From Saprospiraceae bacterium (GTDB lineage: Bacteria; Bacteroidota; Bacteroidia; Chitinophagales; Saprospiraceae): DNA of 24,877 nt. Location of the stretch: NCBI GenBank assembly GCA_016715245.1, contig JADKAS010000022.1:1-24877 (forward strand), given 5' to 3'. Of the stretch, positions 17,810 to 24,877 are shown in pieces (position 1 is the first letter of the stretch; each line of letters starts with the position of its first letter). The position numbers and the translations under genes were made by a program. Under the pieces are notes generated by a model that was not told the origin of the DNA, did no database searches, and was given only the letters and a program-made list of their open reading frames with translations.

Positions 17810-18130
17810 CACCCTTCCTTTTTAAGGATGACTGAATGGTCTCGACTGAAAGGAGAGAACCGAGTGAACGATTTCACTCGGTAATGAAGGAACCACAAAC
17901 TACGGCTTGTGGCTAAATCGGGGATGGGTATAAAATTGCTTCGCACCAGTCAGTATCGACTTCGTCGGAATTCAGAGGGGCCGGGATTCAAATATTTGCC
18001 CGGAGGCAAAGAGATATACAATCTTAGCGGGACGCTAAGATTATCGGGTGTAATATAGGCCGGCCTGATTATATTACGGTGCGGCTGGAAGAAAACCGAC
18101 TTCATTTTTTAGATAAAGAAGCACATTATA
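17810..18130. repeat. Array unit X, copy 2
   Basis: Near-identical to copy 1 but without the 18-bp palindrome, and with a short cacaaaacccaaac-type left flank that copy 3 shares. One hairpin is altered: tatcgacttcgtcggaa instead of tcccgacttcgtcggga. Confidence 0.85.
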
Positions 18131-18300
18131 GACATACGCAAAGTCTCCCCTTCGGGGAGATTTAGAGGGGCCAGGATTCAATTGATTTTTATACTCACCC
18201 CGTCCCTCTCTTAAAAAAGAGGGCGATACGTTAGGTTTCAATTCTTACATATTACAAATGGAAGACATTTCCCATTGATTGAACAAAAGAAATGCAATAT

Positions 18301-18720
18301 CATATGAAACATTTTACTCACCAATAATCAAGCCGAGAGCCTTGGTTAGCGGTTCCTTCATTTGACCGGTATTACTTTATCGGGTTAGCCCCGCCCCTCA
18401 AGGGAGCCCGATAAAGTAATACCTGCATGGTAGAAAAACATACAAAACCTAAACCGGACGCCAAGGTATTTTCATTTTTTTAATTTTCTTCTGCGGTAAA
18501 AATTTTATCTCTGACGATTCCCTTCAGGGTCAGGCCAGCCTGCCTAAGACGGCAGTCAGGCAGGGCAGAACGGAAGAGATAAAATTTTCTCATAGAATGA
18601 TCTCCCCAAATCAATTTTAATTTCATTTTTGTCACAATTATTTAACACTGATTGTTCCCTTTCATCGAAAAGTATAGAAGAGTGTAAAATTTCGTTTTAT
18701 GTAAAAAACTTCACTCTTTC
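18301..18720. repeat. Array unit Y, copy 2
   Basis: It keeps both perfect stems (18368-18384 with 18407-18423, and the AAAATTTTATCTCT stem) but lacks the 30-bp palindrome in the first loop. Otherwise almost identical to copy 1. Confidence 0.85.
18539..18564. repeat. 26-bp palindrome, third copy
   Basis: Same sequence and position as the palindrome at 17427-17452, so it predates the Y duplication, unlike the one at 17251-17280. Confidence 0.85.
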
Positions 18721-18918
18721 GACATACGCAAAGTCCCGACTTCGGCGAGATTGAGGGGCCGGAATTTAATTGACGTTTTTTACTCACCCCGTCCCTCTCT
18801 TGAAATAGAGGGCGATACGATAGGTTTCAATTCAATATGGTGGATAAATTTGATACATTGACTTTTTAATAATAAAGTCTCCCCAATAATCATATCACAA
18901 GACCCAGACCATGTGCGT

Positions 18919-19155
18919 CACCCTTCCTTTTTAAGGATGACTGAATGGTCTCGACAGAAGGAGAGAACCGAGTGAACGATTTCACTCGGTAATGAAGGAA
19001 CCACAAACTACGGCTTGTGGCTAAATCGGGGATGGTAAAATTGCTTCGCACCAGTCAGTATCGACTTCGTCGGAATTCAGAGGGGCCGGGATTCAAATAT
19101 TTGCCCGGAGGCAAAGAGATATACAATCTTAGCGGGACGCTAAGATTATCGGGTG
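18919..19155. repeat. Array unit X, copy 3, truncated
   Basis: It follows copy 2 closely up to the AATCTTAGCG/CGCTAAGATT stem and atcgggtg, then changes directly into the 3' end of the minus-strand gene at 19172. The hairpin GGGTGAT/ATCACCC (19151-19169) spans this border, 3 nt after that gene's stop codon, and may serve as its transcript end. Confidence 0.85.
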
Positions 19156-19171
19156 ATTTAACATCACCCTC

Positions 19172-20589
19172 TTACTGCTTCTCCGCCTTTCTCATTTCTT
19201 CCACACGCATCACTTCCTCAAATATTTTTTCGATATCTTCCGCAGGAATATCTTTAAGAAGGATTTTTTATCCTTGTCGAGGATAAATATTTTAGGTGTG
19301 TTTTTGATTTTGAATATGGCATCATACCTTCTGAATTCATCGCCGGTATTGATAAAGTCTTCCATACCTTTTTCTTTGATGGCCGGCCAGCAGGTATCGT
19401 ATTTATCTCCGCTTTTTGTACAGATGGATATAAGTTTTACGCCTTTGTCCTTGTATTTTTTGTAAAAATCGACAACATTAGGTGTGATTTTTTTGCAATG
19501 ACCACAATCAGGTGCCCAGAAAAACAGGATGGTATAAGGTGATTGTATATTGTAGAGCTTTACCGGACTTTTATCCTCCTTGAAGGTCACAAAGTCGGGC
19601 ATTTTTTTACCGATGAGGATAGGTCTGAGATCATTGGCATTTTCTTTCATTTTGTCCAGTGTCTCTTCATCGACCCAGTGAGCTTTGCCTTTAGTATAAT
19701 ATTTATCCACAAGGTGCACGTATAAAGCGTCGTGTCCTACAATTTTAAGTTGGGCGTATTTGTTCAAAAGGTCTGCAAGGAAATACCGGTACATTTCCGG
19801 ATTATGCTCGACTTTTTTCAATATATAATCCACCGCTATGATGATGGAATCAGGAGACTGAGGTGTGAGTTTGGTAAGGTAGTAATTCACCTTCTGGTAC
19901 AAAAAGGGTGTACGCAATATGGCAGGGTGAAAAAAATCAATATTGTCGAAATACCGGCTCTTGTAATAAAAATATCTCTTTCTTTGTTTTTCTTCATCGC
20001 TTCCCTCAAATTCAGGAATTACAGGCTCTATGTTTGCTTTCAGCAATAATGCCAGCACACTTCCCGGATATTTAGCAATGATATCATTTTGTTCTTTCTG
20101 TACTTTTTTGTCCAGATCTTCCAATGCTTTTTCTTCTTTTGTGGTAGGAAGTTCTGCCTTTTTGGTTCTGTCCAATTGTGCTTTTAAAGTGTCTGCTTCA
20201 GGTCTGATCGTTTTTAAAAATTTCATGTAATCGTAAAAGGCTTTATTTTCCGGACTGCCTTTGACATCTACTTCATCGAGCACCTTTGCATTAGCGTAAA
20301 CAGTCACTTCCTTATCAATGCCATTGACAAGATACTGAAAAAAATCATTTGACGGCTTAAGCAAGACAAGATAAACACCAAGTGCCACGGTGTCTTTGGG
20401 TTGGTATACAAATCTGCCTTTGGATTTTGCCAGAATGGTGTCTTTCACCAGGGTTTTTTCTCCAAAATAATTACCCAGAATCAAAGTATCGTTGTCGTAG
20501 TTTTTAAGTTCTATTGTTATTTTGGTTTGTGCCTGGGTTGACACAGCAAAGAAGATAATTAAAATCAGTGATCTGAAAAATGAATTCAT
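19172..20589 (-). CDS. TlpA-like thioredoxin-fold envelope protein (DUF4369/DUF5106-like), one frameshift near the C-terminus
   Basis: Repaired length is 472 residues. A signal peptide (1-20, ending STQA) is followed by a beta-rich DUF4369-like domain (about 22-110), a long helical DUF5106-like middle part (115-325) and a thioredoxin fold (330 on) with the active site WAPDCGHCKK (Cys362, Cys365). This type of protein works in the periplasm, passing electrons to or from disulfides. The frame breaks at the T run 19264-19269. One extra base changes the end to DKKILLKDIPAEDIEKIFEE, continuing to MRKAEKQ and a stop at 19172, which fits the TlpA fold better than the short basic tail of the unrepaired frame. 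The gene is 77 nt downstream of pyrB on the same strand. The array begins just past its stop. Confidence 0.83.
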
Positions 20590-20666
20590 AATGAAATATT
20601 TTTTTGTTGAAACGAATTATTGAACGTTTTGCTTCAAATCTTATTTTTATTAATACTTTTTTAACA

Positions 20667-21574
20667 TTATTTAGCGGCTGCCAGTAAATACAGGACAGCC
20701 ATTCTTATAGCCACACCGTTTTCCACCTGATCCAGAATGATGGAATATTCGGAATCTGCCAGATCACTCGATATTTCCACTCCCCTATTGATCGGACCCG
20801 GATGCATGATGACAATGTCTTTATTTACTTTTTCAATCATTGCCTTGTTGATACCAAAATATTGGGTGTACTCGCGTATAGATGGAATATATCTGATATC
20901 TTGTCTCTCGAGTTGTATCCGCAGTATATTGGCAACATCACACCATGCCAGTGCTTTTTGTACGTCATATTCAACGCCAACCCCCATTTTTTCAATAAAC
21001 GTAGGGATAAGTGTCGGAGGACCGCATACTTTTACATGGGCACCCAGTTTCTGAAGGCAGTAAATATTGCTCAAGGCTACCCTGCTGTGTAATATGTCCC
21101 CGACAATCAATATTTTTTTTCCCTTAAGAGGTCCGATTTTTTCTATCATCGAAAAAGCATCAAGAAGTGCCTGAGTCGGATGTTCGTGAGTCCCGTCTCC
21201 TGCATTGATAATGTTGGCATCAATATGTTGTGCCAGAAAATGATGTGCTCCGGGTGCAGGATGCCGCATGACAACCATATCGACTTTCATCGCCAGGATA
21301 TTATTGACGGTATCCAGTAAGGTTTCACCTTTGGTCACGGAAGAGGAAGATGCCGAAAAATTAACAATATCCGCAGATAAACGGCGTTCTGCCAGTTCAA
21401 ATGAAATTCTGGTTCGTGTGGAATTTTCAAAAAAAACATTGGCAATAGTCACATCCCGCAGAGAAGGCACCTTTTTGATAGGACGGTTGATCACTTCTTT
21501 AAATTCCAGTGCCGTTTTAAATATCAACTCAATATCTTCTTTGCTGATGTATTTGATAAGCGTGCCGTTGACAT
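20667..21574 (-). CDS. pyrB: Aspartate carbamoyltransferase catalytic chain, start region frameshifted
   Basis: This enzyme joins carbamoyl phosphate and aspartate in pyrimidine synthesis. Motifs: FFENSTRTRISFELAERRL (carbamoyl-phosphate loop), HPAPGAHHFL, GDGTHEHPTQALLD, and MHPGPINRGVEISSDLADSE near the C-terminus. The clean frame runs from about 21527, but upstream codons still encode a proper N-terminus (NGTLIKYISKEDIELIFKTA) without an in-frame ATG. The ATG at 21574 is one base out of phase. Adding one base close behind it, for example in the TT at 21568-21569, gives 302 residues, the usual length. The start is then 20 nt after the pyrR stop, consistent with a pyrR-pyrB operon. The chain lacks any regulatory domain. 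Confidence 0.93.
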
Positions 21575-21594
21575 AAACCGTTGATTATTATCGT

Positions 21595-22143
21595 TTATAT
21601 TTTTCCCGGAAATAATAAAACATGATGATTTATTCCTTCCGGATCCCAATTGACCTTTACATACGCTTCCTCAAGTGAATCAATCGTAATGCCGACATGA
21701 TTGGCCTGTATTGGAAAATGACGGTTGTATCGCCGGTCCACCAGACACATCAGCTCAATGGATTCCGGTCTTCCGAAATCGAGCAATGCTGCCATGGCCG
21801 CATGAATAGTCCGGCCGGTATACAAAACATCATCAATGAGAATGACTTTTTTTCCTTCCACGAGGAAAGGCATATCTGTAGTAAAAGCTTTCAGGGGTGT
21901 TTCTCTCCTTCTGAAATCGTCCCTGTAAAAGGTAATATCCAGTTTTCCGTATTTAAAGGAGATGCCATGTTTGATTTTCGAAAAATGATGTACTATCTGG
22001 TCAGAAAACAATACACCTTTTTCCTGTATTCCAATAATGCAGATTTCCTGACCGGCTGCTGTATTTTCTACAATAGACAGGGAGAGCCGCTCCAGCGTCA
22101 GCATGAGACGTTCGTGTTGTAATATGGTTCTGCCGTGTTTCAT
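21595..22143 (-). CDS. pyrR: PyrR, uracil phosphoribosyltransferase/pyrimidine regulator
   Basis: 182 residues, intact. The PRPP-binding motif VILIDDVLYTGRT is at 100-112, and CIIGIQEKGVLFSDQI near residue 35 matches the type I phosphoribosyltransferase hood loop of the PyrR group. LVDRRYNRHFPIQANHVGI and a C-terminal LLFPGK complete the family pattern. PyrR salvages uracil to UMP and, in Gram-positives, controls pyr mRNA; in Bacteroidota its regulatory role is less certain. It is the first gene of the pyrR-pyrB pair. I see no PyrR-type attenuator between the two genes, only a 20-nt gap. Transcription likely starts at a TATATTTG box only about 8 nt before the ATG, which implies a very short leader. 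Confidence 0.92.
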   Translation of the reverse strand: MKHGRTILQHERLMLTLERLSLSIVENTAAGQEICIIGIQEKGVLFSDQIVHHFSKIKHGISFKYGKLDITFYRDDFRRRETPLKAFTTDMPFLVEGKKVILIDDVLYTGRTIHAAMAALLDFGRPESIELMCLVDRRYNRHFPIQANHVGITIDSLEEAYVKVNWDPEGINHHVLLFPGKI

Positions 22144-22150
22144 GACGGCG

Positions 22151-22189
22151 CAAATATATTAAATTAATTTAGTATATTTGCTATATTTG
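22151..22189. promoter_or_regulatory. Divergent pyrR / helicase promoter region
   Basis: Three TATATTTG boxes fit the -7 consensus: one on the minus strand at 22151-22158 facing pyrR, and two on the plus strand at 22173-22180 and 22182-22189 facing the helicase gene. No good TTG partner at -33 is visible, so which boxes are used is uncertain. Confidence 0.5.
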
Positions 22190-22246
22190 CAGGATAAATT
22201 GGTAAATGTGAGGTAGAAAATCTCCTGTCCACATCAAATATATTTA

Positions 22247-23532
22247 ATGATTCAACCTGTCATCTTAAGTAATGAATTCAGTGACGTTCTGCAACAGCTG
22301 GAAAAACAGAGCGGGCATTTTTTTGTTACGGGTAAGGCAGGCAGTGGCAAATCAACCTTACTCAATGTATTCAGAACCACCACAAAAAAGAGGCTGGTCG
22401 TATTGGCACCTACCGGCATTGCCGCCTTACATGTAAGGGGACAAACCATTCACTCCTTTTTGGCTTCCCTCCCAGAATCCTCAACAAGCAGGAGATTGAA
22501 AAACGCAAAAACACACAGGTATATAAAAAAGTGGAAACGATTGTAATAGATGAAATATCTATGGTCAGGGCAGATATACTCGACAACATAGATTATTTCC
22601 TCCAGCTCAATCGCGGGATAGCTGAACCTTTTGGCGGCGTACAAATGATTTTTTTTGGAGATTTATTTCAGTTACCACCTGTGGTAGCCACGCCCTTCGA
22701 AAGGGAATATTTCAGGAGCCATTATGCCTCTCCTTATTTTTTCAGTGCCTTTTGTTTGAATGCCATTTCGTTGACCATGATTGAATTGCAGCAGGAGTAC
22801 AGACAAACGGACAGGAAATTTATCCGCTTACTGGATGCTATCCGAAAAAACACCATTGATTATGATGACATGGAGGAGTTGAATGAAAGATTTGTTGAGT
22901 TGCCTGAAGATAAAGACTTCTATATAACCCTGTGCAGCAGAAATGACATTGCCAATAGTATAAATCAACGGGAACTGGAATCCCTGCCCGATAAAGTGTA
23001 TGAATTTCACGGATACGTGGAAGGGGATTTTAATACACAGCTCTTCCCTACGGATTTTGTACTCAGGCTAAAAAAGGACGCTCAGGTGATGTTTATTAAA
23101 AATGACATCAACAAACAATATGTCAACGGTACTATTGGGAAAATCAAACACCTTACCGAAGAGACCATCCTTGTTTCCGTTCTCAACCCCAATAAAGAAA
23201 TCGTGGATATTGAAATTGATAAATCAGAGTGGGAAATTATTCGTTACGAGCAAGATACTACAGATCCATCCAGAATCAATACAAAAACAATAGGACTTTT
23301 CCGTCAGTATCCCTTAAAACTAGCCTGGGCCATAACCATTCATAAAAGTCAGGGAAAAACTTTTGAAAAAGTAATAGTCGATCTGGGTCAGGGTGCTTTT
23401 GAAGCAGGTCAGACCTATGTGGCGTTGAGTCGTTGCAAAACCCTGGAGGGCATTATATTAAAATCACCCATAAGACCAAGAGACATTTTTGTAAATCCTG
23501 AGATAGCGGAATACTATCAATCCATGAGATAA
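22247..23532 (+). CDS. PIF1-like (superfamily 1) DNA helicase, one frameshift
   Basis: Adding one base to the T run 22457-22461 gives exactly 428 residues and turns HSFLASLPESS into HSFFGFPPRILNKQEIEKRK, the expected sequence. Motifs in order: Walker A GKAGSGKST (29-37), LAPTGIAAL, Walker B VIDEISMV, FFGDLFQLPPV, ELQQEYRQTD, and the 2A/2B end WAITIHKSQGKTF and TYVALSRCKTLEG. PIF1/RecD-like helicases move 5' to 3' and unwind G-quadruplex or stalled-fork DNA. This short form ends soon after motif VI without an extra C-terminal domain. It is transcribed away from pyrR; the next gene converges on it. Confidence 0.92.
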
Positions 23533-23665
23533 TTTCCAAAATTTTTTCCAAATCGAAATTGGATAGACTCAAAAATAACTTTACAAAAAATAATTTAAAA
23601 GACTGGATATCAGCTCTTACAGGTATTCAGATTCAAGCAGATCGTATAGTGGGTAATTGAGAAAA

Positions 23666-23971
23666 TCAATATTCTTTTTCTATCAAATCCTGTAATTGGT
23701 GTAAAGAAACCATTCCTGATTGCCTCCACTTCACTTCACCGTTTTTGTACAAAATAAAAGTAGGTACACCCATAATCTGAAGGTTTTGTGCCAATTGAGG
23801 ATTTTTATCTACGTCAATTTTAATAATTTTTGCTTTATCTCCTACCTTTCCTGCCAGTTGACCTAAAATAGGTGCCATAGCCTTACACGGGCCACACCAT
23901 TCTGCTGAAAAATCCACCAAAGTAGGAATATCACCACCTATTATTTCTGAAAAACTCTTTTTATTGCTCAT
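23666..23971 (-). CDS. trxA: Thioredoxin
   Basis: 101 residues, intact, no signal peptide, so cytosolic. The active site is EWCGPCKAMAP with Cys26 and Cys29; the cis-proline is in MGVPTFILYKNGE; KIDVDKNPQLA is the usual strand after helix 2. It reduces protein disulfides, with thioredoxin reductase restoring it. The start is the first ATG. It is a single gene with its own promoter; a CRP/FNR-type palindrome upstream suggests control by oxygen, redox or nitrosative stress. Confidence 0.95.
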   Translation of the reverse strand: MSNKKSFSEIIGGDIPTLVDFSAEWCGPCKAMAPILGQLAGKVGDKAKIIKIDVDKNPQLAQNLQIMGVPTFILYKNGEVKWRQSGMVSLHQLQDLIEKEY

Positions 23972-23999
23972 ATAAAACTTTTCTTGTTAAAATAAAGTA

Positions 24000-24044
24000 C
24001 AAAGTTACGTGAATCCGTTCACAATGTCTGTAACCTATGTTACA
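24000..24044 (-). promoter_or_regulatory. Thioredoxin promoter with CRP/FNR-type operator
   Basis: On the minus strand, TAACTTTG (24007 to 24000) matches the TAnnTTTG box. The perfect palindrome TGTAACCTATGTTACA (24029-24044) lies 21 nt upstream of it, so its centre is near -42, the class II activator position of CRP/FNR proteins. A second small repeat, GTGAA/TTCAC (24010-24023), sits between them. Confidence 0.7.
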
Positions 24045-24098
24045 GCTATATATCATGCCTTCAATACAATATACCATCCGGAATGTAATAATGCTGAA

Positions 24099-24350
24099 TT
24101 ATCCGGCCTGTTTTACTTTTCTGACAACTAATAAAATCAATAATCTGATCAGCATAAAAAAAGGAATACCGTGCATAAGGAAGTCAAAATAATCCATAGC
24201 TTTCATTCCGACTCCGCCACCCAAAAGCCACTTCACCTTGCCAATAATGTGCGGTTCCGGAAAAAAAGGTGCAAGACCTAACGTAAGACAAGCCAGAATG
24301 ACCAATGCCCAATCGTTGTAAAAAGGTTTTTGTTGTTTGGTTTCAGACAT
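24099..24350 (-). CDS. Small two-helix membrane protein of unknown function
   Basis: 83 residues, intact. A short polar N-terminus (MSETKQQKPFYND) precedes a membrane helix (WALVILACLTLGLAPFF), a loop with PEPHIIGKVKWLLGGG and MKAMDYFDFLMHG, then a second helix (PFFMLIRLLILLVV) and a basic tail KVKQAG. I recognise the pattern as a small conserved protein often labelled RND transporter, but it is far too short to be a pump; it could be an accessory subunit. Its promoter carries the same kind of palindrome, at the same spacing, as the thioredoxin gene 128 nt downstream. Confidence 0.8.
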   Translation of the reverse strand: MSETKQQKPFYNDWALVILACLTLGLAPFFPEPHIIGKVKWLLGGGVGMKAMDYFDFLMHGIPFFMLIRLLILLVVRKVKQAG

Positions 24351-24369
24351 GTCTGATATAAAATTTTAA

Positions 24370-24414
24370 CAAAGGTAGGTCCAATAATTTTTATAGTCTG
24401 TGACTTAAGTTACA
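24370..24414 (-). promoter_or_regulatory. Promoter of the small membrane protein with CRP/FNR-type operator
   Basis: On the minus strand, TACCTTTG (24377 to 24370) matches TAnnTTTG. The near-palindrome TGTGACTTAAGTTACA (24399-24414; one mismatch) lies 21 nt upstream, identical in spacing to the thioredoxin promoter. It overlaps the stop codon of the gene at 24410. Confidence 0.7.
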
Positions 24415-24877
24415 TCTTTTCCTTAAATAAATACACTGAATTATAATTTCCTGAAGGTAAATATATTACAGGCATTTGTTTTATTTCTATTTGAATGCCA
24501 TATTCGTCTTTAAGAATAAATAATAATTCGTCAAGGGAAGAAAAACTAAGATTCCAGTCGTGAGTAGACATCAGATTGCCATTATATACAAATTGTTTTC
24601 CTGTTAAATTGGAAAGCATGAGAGAGAGATCAGAAGTTGTAAAGTTGTCCGCCTGCAAAAAATCTTCTCCTGACATAAAGGAAGGACTTGAGTTTACATT
24701 CCAAAGATATAATTCATTTGACCATAAAGTTGAAGAATCGGCTATAGTAAGATGGTAAACCTCTTTCTCAACTCTTACTGTTTCGAAATCCATTTCATAA
24801 GATACCTGAAGTAAATCAATAACGGTATTTCTGTTTTTATCAGTCAGACAAGTGTCAAAGGTAAAATATCCATAAAA
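24410..24877 (-). CDS. DUF3738-like protein, C-terminal part, runs off the right edge
   Basis: The frame stays open to the window edge, so the ATG at 24793 is probably internal: upstream codons read FYGYFTFDTCLTDKNRNTVI and then DLLQVSYEMDFE. The visible 155 residues include VEKEVYHLTIADS, a TTSDLSLMLSNLTGKQFVYN segment, HDWNLSFSSLDELLFILKD and a closing GIQIEIKQMPVIYL. The order (a strand, a selection loop, LTGK..YNG, a paired strand, and a final IEIKQMP) resembles DUF3738 proteins that often accompany TlpA-like thioredoxins in Bacteroidota. That match is moderate. Its start, signal peptide and any thioredoxin domain would lie outside the window. Confidence 0.5.
   Translation of the reverse strand, partial: FYGYFTFDTCLTDKNRNTVIDLLQVSYEMDFETVRVEKEVYHLTIADSSTLWSNELYLWNVNSSPSFMSGEDFLQADNFTTSDLSLMLSNLTGKQFVYNGNLMSTHDWNLSFSSLDELLFILKDEYGIQIEIKQMPVIYLPSGNYNSVYLFKEKM

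Larger units (their letters stand above)
16460..19155. repeat. Modular non-coding repeat array (units X and Y with shared joint J)
   Basis: A 2.7-kb mosaic without genes. A joint segment J (about 170 bp: gacatacgcaaag, a UUCG hairpin, gaggggccaggattcaa, ccctctct...agaggg, gatacgttaggtttcaattc and on to gcaatat) occurs at 16989-17160, 17609-17780, 18131-18300, partly at 16460-16560 and at 18721-18832. Between the joints, two unrelated bodies alternate as X-Y-X-Y-X. The gatacg marker recurs at 16481, 17083, 17703, 18225 and 18814. Nearly every segment is a strong stem-loop. Copies are almost identical, so the expansion is recent. The last X copy stops 16 nt before the stop codon of the neighbouring minus-strand gene. 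Confidence 0.9.

Noticed and set aside
16460..19155. Possible CRISPR or insertion-sequence cluster
   Set aside because: Repeat and spacer sizes do not fit CRISPR, and there is no transposase or any other coding frame inside.
19017..19286. Open plus-strand frame of 89 codons at the end of the array
   Set aside because: It is made of X-unit hairpin sequence joined to the antisense of the TlpA-like gene.
22247..22560. Programmed frameshift in the helicase gene
   Set aside because: There is no slippery heptamer with a downstream structure; one missing T in a T run explains it, as in many other genes here.

Overview
The window looks like chromosomal DNA of a Bacteroidota bacterium, perhaps of the Saprospiria/Chitinophagia side. 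It is AT-rich, has TAnnTTTG-type promoter boxes, and carries gene families typical of that phylum (DUF6090-type and DUF6261-type proteins, a long thioredoxin-like envelope protein, a pyrR-pyrB pair, a PIF1-like helicase). No rRNA, tRNA or CRISPR array was seen.

Layout. (1) Positions 1-8052 are one long minus-strand gene run, read from right to left: HD-domain phosphohydrolase, a nucleoside-deoxyribosyltransferase/TIR-like (DRHyd) protein overlapping or fused to a cytosolic solute-binding-protein-like domain, a protein I do not recognise, an ABC importer of the nitrate/sulfonate/taurine type (ATPase, permease, lipoprotein solute-binding protein), a Thoeris ThsB-like TIR-fold protein, a second TIR protein, a caspase-like protease and a SLOG-domain protein running off the left edge. 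Most junctions are 4-nt overlaps or gaps of 1-25 nt, so this is probably one transcription unit. Nucleotide-signal enzymes (TIR, SLOG, DRHyd, HD), a suicide-type protease and an importer with two binding proteins together suggest an undescribed sensing/immunity system. (2) About 8167-10621 is an IS91-type element with a tyrosine recombinase overlapping the transposase. (3) 11138-16393 holds a Tat-exported DinB-like protein, a heptanucleotide repeat, a DUF6090-type membrane protein, a ClC chloride channel, a degenerate ~41-bp tandem repeat, and a DUF6261-type gene with promoter and terminator. (4) 16460-19155 is a 2.7-kb non-coding mosaic of alternating repeat units made of strong hairpins, with palindromic inserts present in some copies and absent from others. 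(5) 19172-24877 is housekeeping-like: thioredoxin-fold envelope protein, pyrB, pyrR, helicase, thioredoxin, a small membrane protein, and the end of a DUF3738-like protein.

Reading caveat. Most genes in 1-10.5 kb, and a few later ones, are split by single-base frameshifts. At least ten are repaired by adding one A or T to an A/T run, and the repaired proteins keep family motifs. I therefore read them as one gene each and give the repaired extent. The cause is more likely assembly/sequencing indels than decay, but the sequence alone cannot settle it.

Regulation. The thioredoxin and small-membrane-protein promoters each carry a CRP/FNR-type palindrome exactly 21 nt upstream of the TAnnTTTG box, which suggests shared control.
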